Origin: Lotus japonicus
Lineage: Eukaryota > Streptophyta > Magnoliopsida > Fabales > Fabaceae
DNA length: 64,000 nucleotides
Assembly: GCF_012489685.1 (NCBI RefSeq)
Contig: NC_080042.1
Span: 81,530,983-81,594,982, forward strand
Reading direction: 5' to 3'
Shown here: positions 1 through 11,284 of the stretch, piece after piece
Position numbering within the stretch: position 1 is the stretch's first letter
How the letters are laid out: the number at the start of each line of letters is the position of its first letter
Program-made: the position numbers and the translations under genes
The notes under the pieces: generated by a model
Databases searched by the model: none
Told to the model about the DNA's origin: nothing
Seen by the model: only the letters and a program-made list of their open reading frames with translations

Positions 1-1378
1 ATTTATCCACCACCATAAGACTAGGAATTACAGATAAGAAAAATAATGCAACAACACTAAAAATCCTAATTCCAATAAATCATATTCTCATCCCTCATCT
101 TAATTATCAAATGCCTCGCATACTCAATTGTAGTGTGTGTAAGATATAGGAATGGTAGTGACATCAAATTTGAAATCACACCACAATGTTGATAGGGAAC
201 CTATATTAACAATTGAATTAGTAGAAAACTATATATACATTCTGAAAGGACTACAAAATAAAGGTGCAAAAATCCAAACAAAAATTGATAAAACACAACA
301 AAATCAAGTAAGCTCAAATAAAATGAAGTGCGGGCAAAAAAAAAAAACAATATAAATAAACTTACTTCTTAAAATTAAAAAAAGTCACTATCCTTGTGTG
401 GTTGTTGATAAAACAGCTAAGGGGTAGATAAAATCTAAGGGAAAGTAGAGCAAATCTAATAGAAATACTAGCTTCTAAAAGCTACTTTCCCTAAACAGCT
501 TCCTTCTACCCTGTTTCTTATCATATTTTTTTCAATTGTTCCCAAATTAAGCTCAAGTTGTAAGAGTTGGATAACATACATGTTGGAGAAGGGAAAATAC
601 ATGAATCGTTCTCTAGAGATGTAATTTATCTTTTCAATGTACCAAAAAAAAATTTTTTTTTTTGTCTTAACTAGGTAATAGGTACTACCATTTGTCAAAA
701 CTCGTAAAAATCGAGGGTTTTTTTCCTGAACTGGTTGGGTTGATTCATACCACAATTTGTTTGGGTGAAGAAAATTGGTTTTTAGTAGTTTGGATTGGCC
801 GGTTTCGATTTAAACTCCAGCCCGACCGAATCGACTAAAGTTGACTGTTTTTAAAACTCAAGACTGCAGCGGCTCAAGCCCTCTATCACTCTCACCATGG
901 GCGGTTCTAAGGTCCGGCTAGCTTGGGTACTTGCCCGAGCTCCATGGGCAAAAAAAAATTGATTTGGGTTGCAGGGAATAAATGGTTTTTTTTGGTGGTT
1001 CAGCCTGTGAAAAAAACTAATTTGAAGGCTTGTCTTCATTTTTAGTGGTTTAACCTGGGCAGAAAAACTACTTCAGCCTAGGCAAATCTGGATTGGGGTG
1101 ACCTTTACCTTCTCAACTGACTTTGATCCCCATCCATTTTTCATTTTACTGGTCAAAACAAAAATTGTGATAACTAATAAGTGGTGGTGGACTAGTGGTG
1201 GAGGGATAAGCATGCAGCACACCTCTAACATGCAACCAACCATGCATTTGTCCAGGCAAACAATTCTTTGAAGACCAAAAACCCGTCTAAAAGATAACAA
1301 AGGAATAAACTTCCATGCATTAAATTTACAATCTTTACAGTGTAAACGTGTAGTGGAAAACCTTACTGGTACAGACTT
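1..1378. other. AT-rich spacer downstream of the DUF760 gene
   Basis: I see no convincing gene here; the open frames are short and without recognisable domains. Around 600-660 a stretch ending in 'CAATGTACCAAAAAAAAA' resembles the tail of the SINE family also seen near 8,500 and 32,620, so a decayed SINE copy is likely. Around 780-1,050 there is a more GC-rich patch of unknown origin. The last few hundred bases should include the 3' UTR of the minus-strand gene that stops at 1379. Confidence 0.5.
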
Positions 1379-3817
1379 CTAGTTATTAAGAAAAGGGTAC
1401 TTGGATTCAACATAGTTTTCCTTGTCCCACAAGAATGATCCAAAAGCAACGGCCTCCAGAACAAGCATAGCCAAGCCTGAGAATGTGAGTGAAAGCATCT
1501 CATCATTGCTCGTCTCAATTGAACCATCCCCGGAGACACGGATGTCAGGCTTTCCAAACAAGGCCTGAGTTTGCTTTTCAATCAGTGATATAGCTTCCTT
1601 GGAACGTATGGTAGCAAGTCTCTGAAGCGCCTCTGCGTCCAGCTGTGTCACATAAGCTCTCAGTGAGTTGCCTTCATCAGTATCCATGTAACCCCCTTCA
1701 TCAGAAGCTTCTCCATAAGCATCCATGGTGATTAAAGAATCAGAATCCCATAGCTTGATTCCTGGCGATGGTTCATCATAAGTTAAATTTTTTTTACCCA
1801 AGTCCTTTGGAAGAGTTCCCATTGACCTCTCAAGTTGAAACCGCTCATCAACTCGTTTCAGAAAGTATCCATACATTATTGAAGCTGCATACAACTTCCC
1901 CAGTTTGATTTTGCTGATCTGAACAATTGTCTGGAGAGGACCCACACCCCGTTCTCCTAGTACCAGAGCTAAGTGACTCTGTATCATCTCAAATGCCTCT
2001 GGAGAATGAACAGCTTCTAGCTTCATCTCTTGATTTGGCCATAAATCTACTCGACCAGTAGGATCTGCTGTTGCTGCTGATATTTTTGGGATCATTGAAA
2101 TGTTGTTTTCAAAAAATTTATGTACAATTGAGCAGTACATTATCTCTTCCAATGTTGTCCGCTCTTCTTTCTCTTTAATTTCAGCTATCCTCCTAAAATT
2201 CAGACAAAATTTTATCACTCTTGCACTTCAAGTAACTAAATTAATAAACAACATATTGACACATATATTCTTCTGCTCTATAATTAGTTTCAATCTTCCA
2301 GAAGCTTAGCATGGGGAGGATGAAACTGAAAAACATACAGTTCCTAATTAGTTTTCATTAACATGAGATGGAAAAGAGATAGGGGTTATCACTAACTCGT
2401 CGGTGCGCGCAAGTTTTATATTGACAACATAAGTAAAATGACATCAATAATAAACAACAAATTGACACATACATTCTTCTGCCTTATAATTAGTTCCAAT
2501 CTTCCAGAGGCTTAGCCTGGAGAGGGTGAAAAGCATACAGTTCCTAACTAATTTGCATTAACATGAGATGGAAAAGATATAGGGATTATCACTAACTCAT
2601 CAGTGTGTCGCACATGTGTTTATATTGACAAGATAAGGAGCTAATCCCATACTGCTGTCTGTAAAATATATTAAGAGTACGAACAGTTAAGTAATACTAA
2701 CAAAGCATGTGTAGTGCAAGTGTGTTTATATGAACAACACGAATAATTTTTACATTTTTCAGTAAGAAAAAGATCATATGAGGAAATCCTATGCAGGCAA
2801 ACATTCATACTATCAGTTCACATTAAGACCTTTAACACTGGAATGATGTTACATTGTAGGATAGTGAAATATCTGTCCAGAAAAATTGATAATTTCAAAA
2901 CCATGACCAAAGCTTCCAAGAACTCGTGAAGTGTGAGCCTAAAATGTGCTAAAGTAGTCCTAAAAGTTATTAGTTTTACTTCACGCATGACTAACTGTAG
3001 TCAAATAAGGGGAATGAGGGGAGAAATTACTACTAGACTTACTTGTAAAGGGGATCCGGAGATGAAGTAAAAGATTCTTCTTTAGGGGCATCTCTGGCAG
3101 TCTGAAGGTTCTCTAGTTGCTGATCAATGGCTGTTGACAGTAGATGAGAGTGATTTTGCATAATTTGTCCCAAAAGTTGACCAACTGGTGACTCAAATTG
3201 GAGAGGAGCAGAAGGCACCAAATTATCACTTGAATCTGCCGATGCTCTCATAACTAAGCCTCTAGTGCGGGAATTGTAGAGTTCATTGTAGTGTTTAGGA
3301 TTAAAAGATGAAGGATAACTCTACAAGGAAAAAAGTGTTTAGTTAAGAACAACATAGAAATAGTAATTACTAAATCACAAAAGTCTCTGCCCAGAAGTGA
3401 TAAACAAGCTCTACAATAGAAGATACAACAAGCTAATGGTAAATTAGATAGAAAATTTGCAATGGCATCATGGTACATACATAGGCAATTTTGACTTCAA
3501 TTCTTCGATAATGATACATAAACAAGCAATTTTGACTTCAATTCTTCGATAATGATACATAAACAAGCAATTTTGACTTCAATTCTACGTCACGAAATGG
3601 CATTCAATTTAGTAATATCTCAAAACCAGCTTGAAAAGACAACAAACCACATTAAATATTGAAGCTAGCTTACTTTAAGGAATCCGCCACTGCAGAGAAA
3701 ATTCTTGGCGTCAGAAACAACAGGAGGAGCATGCAAATGGCGGAATTCCGGTGACCGGAGTGATGCTGAAGGCGGAAGCACCACCAAGACATCACCAATT
3801 GCTCCTGAGACTAGCAT
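1379..3817 (-). CDS. DUF760 protein, UV-B-induced At3g17800-like, plastid-targeted
   Basis: Three exons on the minus strand: 3674-3817, 3043-3320 and 1379-2192, all with GT-AG introns, adding up to 412 codons (411 aa). Exon 1 gives 48 residues poor in acidic residues, typical of a chloroplast transit peptide. Exon 2 carries the DUF760 start (ESPVGQLLGQIMQNHSHLL) and exon 3 the rest of the domain (MYCSIVHKFF, IKLGKLYAASIMYGYFLKRV, YVTQLDAEALQRL). Family knowledge: members of this size are annotated as UV-B-induced chloroplast proteins of unknown biochemical function. Start chosen at 3817 because it opens the transit peptide in phase with exon 2. The gene diverges from AE7. Exon 1 has a diverged duplicate at 12,947-13,087. 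Confidence 0.85.
3485..3587. repeat. 41-bp tandem repeat in intron 1 of the DUF760 gene
   Basis: Two full copies and a half copy of a 41-bp unit starting GCAATTTTGACTTCAATTC lie head to tail (3485, 3526, 3567). The copies are essentially identical, so the expansion looks recent. It lies between exon 1 (3674) and exon 2 (3320). Confidence 0.9.
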
Positions 3818-4482
3818 TTGGATAGTTTGCTACTTTGCTTGCTGTTATTTACAATTAAATTAAATTAATATAAACATAAATGAAATTTTCAAAACTAAAA
3901 TTACATTCTTCCCCATAAAAATATTTGGATTTCAAGGTTCAAATAAGTAAAGTTAAATTATATTCAAAGAAACTACAACCTATGAATGAATCAGCAAATT
4001 AGCAGAGTGTGAAGCTAGCTGTTCAATAATCGATTCCGTGGCGAAAAATCAGTTATAGTGCAAAACGACATAATAAAAACAAAAACGACGTTGAGCAGTG
4101 AAAGTAGGAGGAGGAGGATCACCTCGGTGACGGAGAGAGAGAGAGAGATTCCGGCGAGAAACGCGGCGGAGGAAAATGGATTGGAGGCTGCGTGACGTGA
4201 ATGAAGTTGCAACAAACTTGGAGAGAGAGAGAGAGAGAGTTGGAGAAGAATGAATGAGATATTTAGGATACCTGAAAGTACAGCTTTGCCCATGAAATAA
4301 CATTGTTTTCCACTTCTACCCCTCTGTTTTAACCCATATTCCATCTTCTACTTTCTTCTCAATCCCTAGCCCCTTTCTCTCAGAAACTCCCTCGTCGTCG
4401 ACGCCGTCGCAGCACCGCGACTCCGACGCCAATCTCCGCCGTCGTTCAATCCTCTCCCTCCGTCGCCAAGGAGTACAGAGAA
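3818..4482. promoter_or_regulatory. Shared bidirectional promoter, DUF760 gene / AE7
   Basis: About 665 bp separate the divergent start codons at 3817 (minus) and 4483 (plus). The interval holds both 5' leaders and two GA microsatellites (about 4134-4148 and 4219-4240), the kind of GA/CT-rich element common in plant core promoters. No clear TATA box was found for either gene. The leader of AE7 (4,350-4,482) is rich in CTC and CGTCG. Confidence 0.6.
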
Positions 4483-7229
4483 ATGGTGTCCGAGTTAATC
4501 AACGCGAACCCTATCATATACGAGAAGAAACAGCGTCGTGCTCGCACTGCTCCGTCTGCTTGCGATGACGACTGTGCTCTCGAATCAATCGATGAACTGG
4601 AGGTTTTTGATATCCTTTTTCAATTCCAAATTTCTTGTTCAATGTTAATCATTACTCTGAAAATCAAAGTGAAATCGATCATGGTGAGTTTGATTTTTCC
4701 TTAACATTTTCTCACATCATATAAGAGATATCAAGGATCCTGAGCATCCATACTCCTTGGAAGAGCTCAAGGTGATCACAGAGGAAGCAATTGAGCTCGA
4801 TGATCAACGTAGTTATGTTAGGTAGGTACTCATGTATTATCTAATTTCTAGAATACTTCATGTGAATTGTGAATTGTGAAATGTTTAATTTGCTTGTTTT
4901 ATTGGATGATGATTTTATTTTATTGGATGATGCTTAATTTGTTTGTTTTATTGGATGATGATGATGATGATGATGATGATTGTGGTTTCTTTTAGGGTTA
5001 CATTTACTCCAACGGTGGAACATTGCAGTATGGCGACGATTATAGGTCTTTGCATACGGGTCAAGCTCATGAGAAGCTTGCCTTCCCGGTACAAGGTATT
5101 CACCATTTTTTCCCCATAGATGTAACTAGTTAATGGATATTTTGTTACATGATAATTAAATGATGGGTAGTAAGTGCGGGTGAAACTTGTTTCACTTGTG
5201 AGTGATGGAGATATGCTTATCATTATAGAAGTTATGATTTGCTCGTTTGAAATGGTGATTTATGACATGACATGAACTTCGGAATTTCTTGTTATTTCTC
5301 AAATGGTTTTCTTTGTTCTTGTAAATAATTGATATTAAATACATGAGGCTCATTATGGAAGTCGCGGCACAACGTTTTCCATTTTAGTATGAATTTGTTG
5401 TCTTTGATCTTTATAATTTCCTGAGAGGGAAATAGTAAGTGCAGGAGGACAAGAAATCCTCCCAACACAAACAATATCTGCAAAAAAAATACACACACAC
5501 ACTAAAAAATGAGAATATCACCTTAAAACCAGGGTTTTCAATAGTGCTATAATGTCGTAATGGTGTGAATATCCCATGGTCCCTCCAGGCTGTCTTGTAG
5601 GGTTGTAGTTCATAGTAGCGGCTGCTATAATGGAAGAAATAGCGGCCATCGTGGTGCAATTTGACCCTTATTGGAAGTGATGGACAAAAATCCCAAAAAT
5701 GCTCACGAAAGTTAAGATCAGGACATTATTTGGGAGATACTTCAAGGTTTCTGTTTGAAAACATAATGAAGATGTCTTGTTGTATTAAAAACCCTCAGTC
5801 TGCGCCTTTCATCCCTTCTTTGTCTATAAGACTTTGAGCTGACCCATTGTGGAGTGACTGTTGACCAGACACCACACAGCGCCATGGCGAGCCTCCCTGG
5901 CCAAAAGCATCTTTGTTTTCTCAGTTCTCAAAATGTAGTAAGTTTAGAATGCTCTCTCCCCCCCCCCCCCATCATATATATGTGTATACAGTATAAAAAA
6001 TTCAACACAACAGGATGGCAGCTATGCGCTTTGCCGCTATAGCATTTCTGGAGTTGGCTGCTACGAGCTGCTATTTGGGATTGGCAACACTCCGTAAAAC
6101 AGAGTCCAAGCCTTTGCATATATTAGATAAAGATAGAGTCCTTAAAAAAAACCATTTGCTGAAACAGAAACCCCCGAGGCATCTAACTAAACAAGCAATT
6201 CCAAAAAATATAATGAACAGAGCTAAAATTCTAAAACCTAGGCTTGAACTATGAAGTTATTTGCCTAATATCTACGGTATAGACTTTGGTTAGTCTATCA
6301 CTAAGCCATTCTTTTGTTGATACTAATGCTCTCTTAAAAGGAATTTACCCTACTACACAAGATTTACATCGGGACATATCCTTCCTCTTGTATATCTTTG
6401 TTACTCGCATGATATTCTGCATCTGCAACCATTATATAGCAGCTCAACAATAATCTACTCTTTTGTTTTCCCCCTTTTCTTTAACGTTTATGTGTTGCTT
6501 TTCAATTTTTAAAACAGAGAATACAAGCCATTATGATTACTTTACTATCCAGTTGAACTCCTGTGCTTTTTAATTTTTATGTTCTGCTTATGTTTATCTT
6601 TGATCATATTTGTTAATTCTGGTTAGGTGGACATCAGGCTAGCTCCTGGATCTCATGCAACTGAAGCTGCAGGTTTTTCCTCTTCTTTCTCTCTTTCTCC
6701 CTCTGTATGTGATACCGCGTCTGTTTTTTGTAAAGGATTCCATTTGTGTGCTGATCATTCTACAGCACTTAAAATATTAAACTAGAGGAGAAGTCTTACT
6801 ACTTACGTGATAATCACATCTTGCTCTTGAAGAAATGCATTCTGTTGTTAGACCTTTTATCTTATTTATATTTAGATTTATTTGGGGTGGAAATCATAGA
6901 TTTATGTTTAGATTTAGCACTTCAATTTATTGGATGATTATCTGTTTTACACAAGTCTGTCTGAAGTTGAGGAAAATTTATGAAGTGAAAAGTAAAAAAG
7001 AGGCAGTGAAATGCCTCCAGTTTCTCCGACATTGGTTGATGTTTTGAATTCCCCACTTGTGAATCATTAATCATGACTGGACCTTCATTCTTATTATATC
7101 AATTTTTTTGTTCCAAATTTGTTTGCAGTTAACAAACAACTAAATGATAAAGAGCGTGTGGCTGCTGCACTGGAAAACCCAGGCCTTGTGAGCATGGTTG
7201 ATGAATGCCTTGCTCCATCTTATGATTGA
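4483..7229 (+). CDS. AE7: MIP18-family Fe-S cluster targeting protein (AE7/CIA2B-like)
   Basis: Five exons: 4483-4609, 4716-4821, 4996-5095, 6627-6672, 7129-7229, adding up to 160 codons (159 aa), the usual length for this family. Hallmarks: N-terminal [16 protein letters not shown]; the block [37 protein letters not shown] with the conserved cysteine (about residue 88); APGSHATE; and the C-terminal [17 protein letters not shown]. Family knowledge: AE7/MIP18 works with CIA1 and MET18 in the cytosolic iron-sulfur assembly targeting complex, delivering clusters to nuclear and cytosolic enzymes such as DNA repair proteins. Intron 1 is a U12 AT-AC intron; introns 2-4 are GT-AG. Intron 3 is long (1.5 kb) and holds repeat debris. 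The assignment to AE7 rather than an AE7-like paralogue rests on motif recall. Confidence 0.9.
4610..4715 (+). other. U12-type (minor spliceosome) AT-AC intron in AE7
   Basis: The 106-bp intron begins ATATCCTTTT, the exact U12 5' splice-site consensus, and ends in AC. TTCCTTAAC at 4697-4705, a perfect U12 branch-site match, lies about 11 bases before the intron end. Splicing at these points joins G to AT, giving GAT CAT ATA AGA, which reads D-H-I-R, the conserved block of the family. No GT-AG alternative restores that block. Confidence 0.95.
4953..4980 (+). repeat. (GAT)n microsatellite in AE7 intron 2
   Basis: About nine GAT units in a row within intron 2, just before the acceptor of exon 3. 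The surrounding intron also contains two diverged copies of a TTTATTGGATGATG segment, suggesting local slippage. Confidence 0.9.
5520..6110. repeat. Degenerate repeat in AE7 intron 3, unclassified
   Basis: This stretch alternates GC-rich pieces (CTATAATGG, AGCGGC, GCCGCTATAGC) with AT-rich DNA and is unlike the rest of the intron. Both ends carry related 'GCGGC/CTATA' words in opposite orientations, as in a decayed terminal-inverted-repeat element. A related patch lies near 8,890-8,990. It also contains a C12-like homopolymer at about 5,958-5,970. I could not define ends or a target duplication. Confidence 0.35.
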
Positions 7230-9189
7230 AGGAGCTCTTTTCCTTCCAGTGCAACAAGACTGTAGGTGTTTTTTTTGTGCCTTTCCTAGAAGTTGGTCAG
7301 CTTTATTTGTCATGTTTTTTGTTACTTGAACATTGGTCTTGAATAATTGTAGTTAAATAGGAATACACAGTTCAAAAATGTAATAGCTTAATGAGGTATC
7401 TAGGTTCTTTGATTATTAGCTCTAGCAAAGAAAAGGGGAATTTCTTTTTATGTTTTGAAGTTGTCAGCTTATGTTTTATAGGTTACACTGTTTATATACT
7501 ATCTCATGACTGCTATTACTATTAGGACTGGACTGGGAAAGGTTGAAACAAAAGGTGAGGACCATGGAATATTTTGGAGGATGGAAGTTGGAACCAAATA
7601 GACGAGAACATGGTTTTATGTTGCGTTGAAGTATAGATATTTGAAGTTTTAAAATTATTTGATAGGTTTGTTCTGACTCTTCTCTGGACCCCAGTGGCAG
7701 TTTGGCAGAGCTCTACAAGCACCCTGTTGCACTTTTATTTTTGTTCAATAGTAATATGTTAATTTCAATCCCAATTCTGACATATATATATAAGCCAACA
7801 AAGAATGAACCAATATTAATGAATCAATTTTATATTAATGAGCACAAAAAAATGTAACTGGTTCATGGAAGAAACATTTAATCTCTCCATATTGATGGAA
7901 TGCTTCAGTTATGTTTAGTCTCCACTACAACTCTCTTTAACGATGTGGTAAGGGAAATAGAAAGAATTGGATCAATGAGCTTCGAGTGCAAGAAATGTAG
8001 AAAATGATGCACAACAATCAAATTAGATTGAGCTTTTCAGCTAAATCTTTTCGCTTGCCGAGCGCATAGGATATTGATAGGTTTGAAGAGAGTTATTGCT
8101 GGGTTTGTTTTGCACCACAATTTACAGAACAACTTCTGATGCCTTAGACTGATTGAATACCCTTCCTGTGGAAATTCTTTTGGTGTTGGTGCATGTAATC
8201 AACTCATGAAAGTTGTCATTTATCTTGTTTTTGCAGAAAAGGAAAAAAAGAAGAGAGAGATCGAGTGAGGAAAAACTGGTAAGGGAAGCAAATATGAATC
8301 CACAATTGTCCTTCATGGATTAATGAACACAATAAGAATAATAATGATAAGCAAATGTCACGAAGCGTGCATGAAGGAAAACATCGAATGATGCCCTTAC
8401 ACATAAATAAGTATAAGTAACCAAAAGCTAAGGGGACATGAGTTAGGATGGGGAGGTCCAGAGATCAATCCCTAGAGGAAACAATTATATTTTCGATGTA
8501 CCAAAAAAATTGAGATGACATCAAAATGGAAAAAATAATAATCAAATTCATTGGGCTTCAATTTTTTCAATCTCCAAGCATGTACTTATACAAAATTATA
8601 CTGATATAGTTATATTGCACAAAAAATCACACCACTATAAGGAAAAAGATTGTTTTAAAACAAGGAAGGAGATTTCTAGTTCTAATAATTTTCAAAAATT
8701 GGTTTTCGTGTCATCCAAGAAGGTTAAATGATCTTTTTTTTTTTTATGATAAAGAAGGTTAAATAATCAATGCTTAATCAAATGGACACTAAATATCATA
8801 AAATATTTATAGATCATAGTTAACATTTTTTTTATTAATTTTTTAGATTTATAAAAATATGAAAAGTACTAATATAGGTTTATGAGTTGTTAGTAGTCAA
8901 TCTCGGATAGCACGCATAGCAACCGCCTCCAAAAGTAGGGTAGCGGTATATTTCATTGTGGTATGGCCACAACACTGATTTTTCATACCTAATTTTATAT
9001 AATTAGTAGTTTAATACTACTATATGCATATAAATACTAAAAAATGATAAATGTTACCTAAAATTCATAACATTCATGATAACAATAAAAGTCATTAGTC
9101 TTGATGGAAGTTCAAGCCTCTTAGGCTTAAAGTTACAAAACATAACCTTGAAATAAGAGTTCCTAGCTGGTAGTTACATAAGAAAGAAT
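7230..9189. other. Spacer between AE7 and hAT relic, repeat debris
   Basis: The first few hundred bases should be the AE7 3' UTR. No gene is apparent. A SINE-like tail (about 8,420-8,507) contains GGTCCAGAGATCAATCCC, similar to a tRNA B-box region, and ends CGATGTACCAAAAAAA. Near 8,890-8,990 lies a fragment related to the repeat in AE7 intron 3. Confidence 0.5.
8734..8751 (-). mobile_element. 18-bp LINE-tail insertion with target duplication
   Basis: Twelve T followed by ATGATA (read on the minus strand: TATCAT plus poly-A) is bracketed by direct repeats of 17 bp, AAGAAGGTTAAATGATC at 8717-8733 and AAGAAGGTTAAATAATC at 8752-8768 (one mismatch). The minus-strand sequence resembles the 3' ends of the LINEs elsewhere in the window, which finish GCTTATC or GCCTATC plus poly-A. 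Confidence 0.65.
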
Positions 9190-10160
9190 TAATTTTCATC
9201 TTGAAGAACTGGCTCCTCCGTATCTTTTTCACTTTCACTTGTGTTGAAGTTGTAGATCTCTTCCTCCACTTCTTATTCAGTTTCATTTTCACTTGTTGTT
9301 TCTTCATCAACTTCTTCTATCATCAGTTCCTTGGCTCTCCCTTTTCCCCTCACTCTAGAAGATGAAGGCCTAGTAGATGTAGGGGCAATATCAATTTACC
9401 CTCTAATTTTCCGCCTAATATATGTCAAGGGCTCATGAACACCTGCCATATTGGCAACATCTCACCCAAGTTTAGTTATCATCCTCAAAAACCAAATCAT
9501 TTTCAGCATCTTCCCATCTCCACCCATTTGTCCCACCAACTACTCGTTAATATCATCAATACCATCTAGGACAATGGGGTCAATGGCATCACAACAATCA
9601 AAATCGTTCTTTAAGAACTTGGTTATATTTAACATAAACCAAGTCTTGTAACTTATTATGCTCAAGATGACTCCTCTTCCTCGAATGAATCTATATTATA
9701 AAATAAAATAAATGTTAGTTGCATAATCATTTTATGAAACTCCATAAAATTCAACAGTAATAAGTATTAACTATTAACTTACATGCTAAAAAATGCTCCA
9801 GTTTCCCTCAGAACTTGAAGAACTACAAGTCAAGCTAAGCACTTTAATAGCAAGTGTCATCAAATTAGGAGCATGTTGTCCAAAGCTTCCAATGGCCTCC
9901 TTAGCCCTATCCATCACTTCATATATACATGTAAGTATGTAACCCTTGCAGGCTTCTTTCCATTGTCAACAAGCCCAAGGATATGCACAAGGTAGGAATG
10001 AGTACAAAATTAACTCCGCCACCATTCCCCTTACAAGCTTTAGCTATGTTAGACTTCAACCCATCATCTGAAGACAACATTAAGGCAGGCATGAGTACAA
10101 TATTAAATGCAATAATCCATGTGAAGTTTCTCATGGTGTTCAATGTCAAGGTAATAAATC
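9190..10160 (-). pseudogene. hAT transposase, C-terminal part, decayed
   Basis: On the minus strand, translation in shifting frames gives pieces typical of plant hAT transposases, in order: YEVMDRAKEAIG; LAIKVLSLTCSSSSSEGNWSIF (the dimerisation-domain signature); then, after an intron with GTAAGT...ATAG ends (about 9,697-9,786), IHSRKRSHLEHNKLQDLVYV, KYNQVLKERFD and an acidic tail. The gene is dead: a stop replaces the codon after NWSIF, frames shift several times, and the catalytic and zinc-finger N-terminal parts are absent. No terminal repeats were found. Confidence 0.75.
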
Positions 10161-10689
10161 AAAATTTCTCTTGGTTCCTAGCTGGGTGGTGAGTGTGCAT
10201 TATATTTGTTGTCCTATCAAATTCACAATATAAAAGTAGATTTATATCATAGTAAAGAGAACTTAACAAATATCAAAACAAATGAAAAGACTAAATATTC
10301 ACAGTAGTCATTTAAAAACTAAACTCATGAAAACAATAGGGAAACAAAGGAGGATGGTCAAACGAGCTATTTTGTATTATTAAATGCCGCGAATGACACA
10401 AGAAGTTTAGTTACAGAGAAATGGATACTCAACTGGAAAAAATAAAGTTTCACCATCTCACCATTGATTTTTGTGTGTTTAATAATTAAAGAAATAAACG
10501 AAAATTAAATCAACGGTTAGATGGTGAAAATTGACATGGTCAAGTTTTTTCACAATTGAGGAGATCCTGATCGCCAACATAGTAATCCCAATATGTATGT
10601 GTGTAGAGCTGAAAACTCTATCAGGTCTCCTACACACATCATACATCTATATCTATATGTATGCAAATAGTAATTATATGCATTAATGT

Positions 10690-11280
10690 GAATTCAAAAA
10701 TCTTCATGGAAATTGGCACTAAAGCAGGGACTTTGAGCTTACTTTCAATTATAGGATTTGTTAATAGAGCAAATTCTTCTTCAAGCTTGATCACAAATAT
10801 CTTCTGGGTTTTACACTAGTCTAAAATAAGCTCTTTCCATAGCTGTATCTGCTTCTCTCTAGAGTCTCTTACTGGCTGCGAACTGAAAGGTAGAAGCCAA
10901 GGTCCAAATAAACTACAAGTTAATTACTCCCTCATTACAAGTATCCTATCCTACCAATAAGCACTATGCATTAAATTTGGCAAATAAAAGGGGGGGAAAA
11001 TGAATCACCAGCAACCAGAAAACAATCAATTTGCATGCAAATTTTAGTACAGGAAATTTTGATTCAATCAAGAAAACTTAGTTGTCTTGGTTGAATATAC
11101 ACAAAAATGGGAATAATCAAAACTCAATATTCACAGAAAAGCTACTAACATGACTGTTCATCATTTGTTGATTCATGTCGAAAGAGAAGAAAATGAAAAT
11201 CAGCGACATTATAGCAAAGCATCCATAACAGTCATAAGAAAATCTCAAAGCGTAAAAAGGGGATTTACGTGAATGATGAA
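10690..11280 (-). pseudogene. Duplicated VPS25 fragment (end of exon 1, intron 1, exon 2)
   Basis: About 240 bp at 10,690-10,930 match VPS25 exon 2 and its flanks at 16,264-16,508 with scattered differences, and 10,960-11,280 matches VPS25 intron 1 less well. A remnant of the exon 1 donor (TTCACGTAAATCC) lies at about 11,262-11,275. The copy is not functional: the Tyr codon of the LDYC motif has become TAG and no other VPS25 exon follows. It abuts the stop codon of the PPR gene, so it may supply that gene's 3' UTR. Confidence 0.85.
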
Positions 11281-11284
11281 ACTG

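Noticed and set aside
4015..4344. Minus-strand frames with LSLSLS runs
   Set aside because: Translations of GA microsatellites in the shared promoter.
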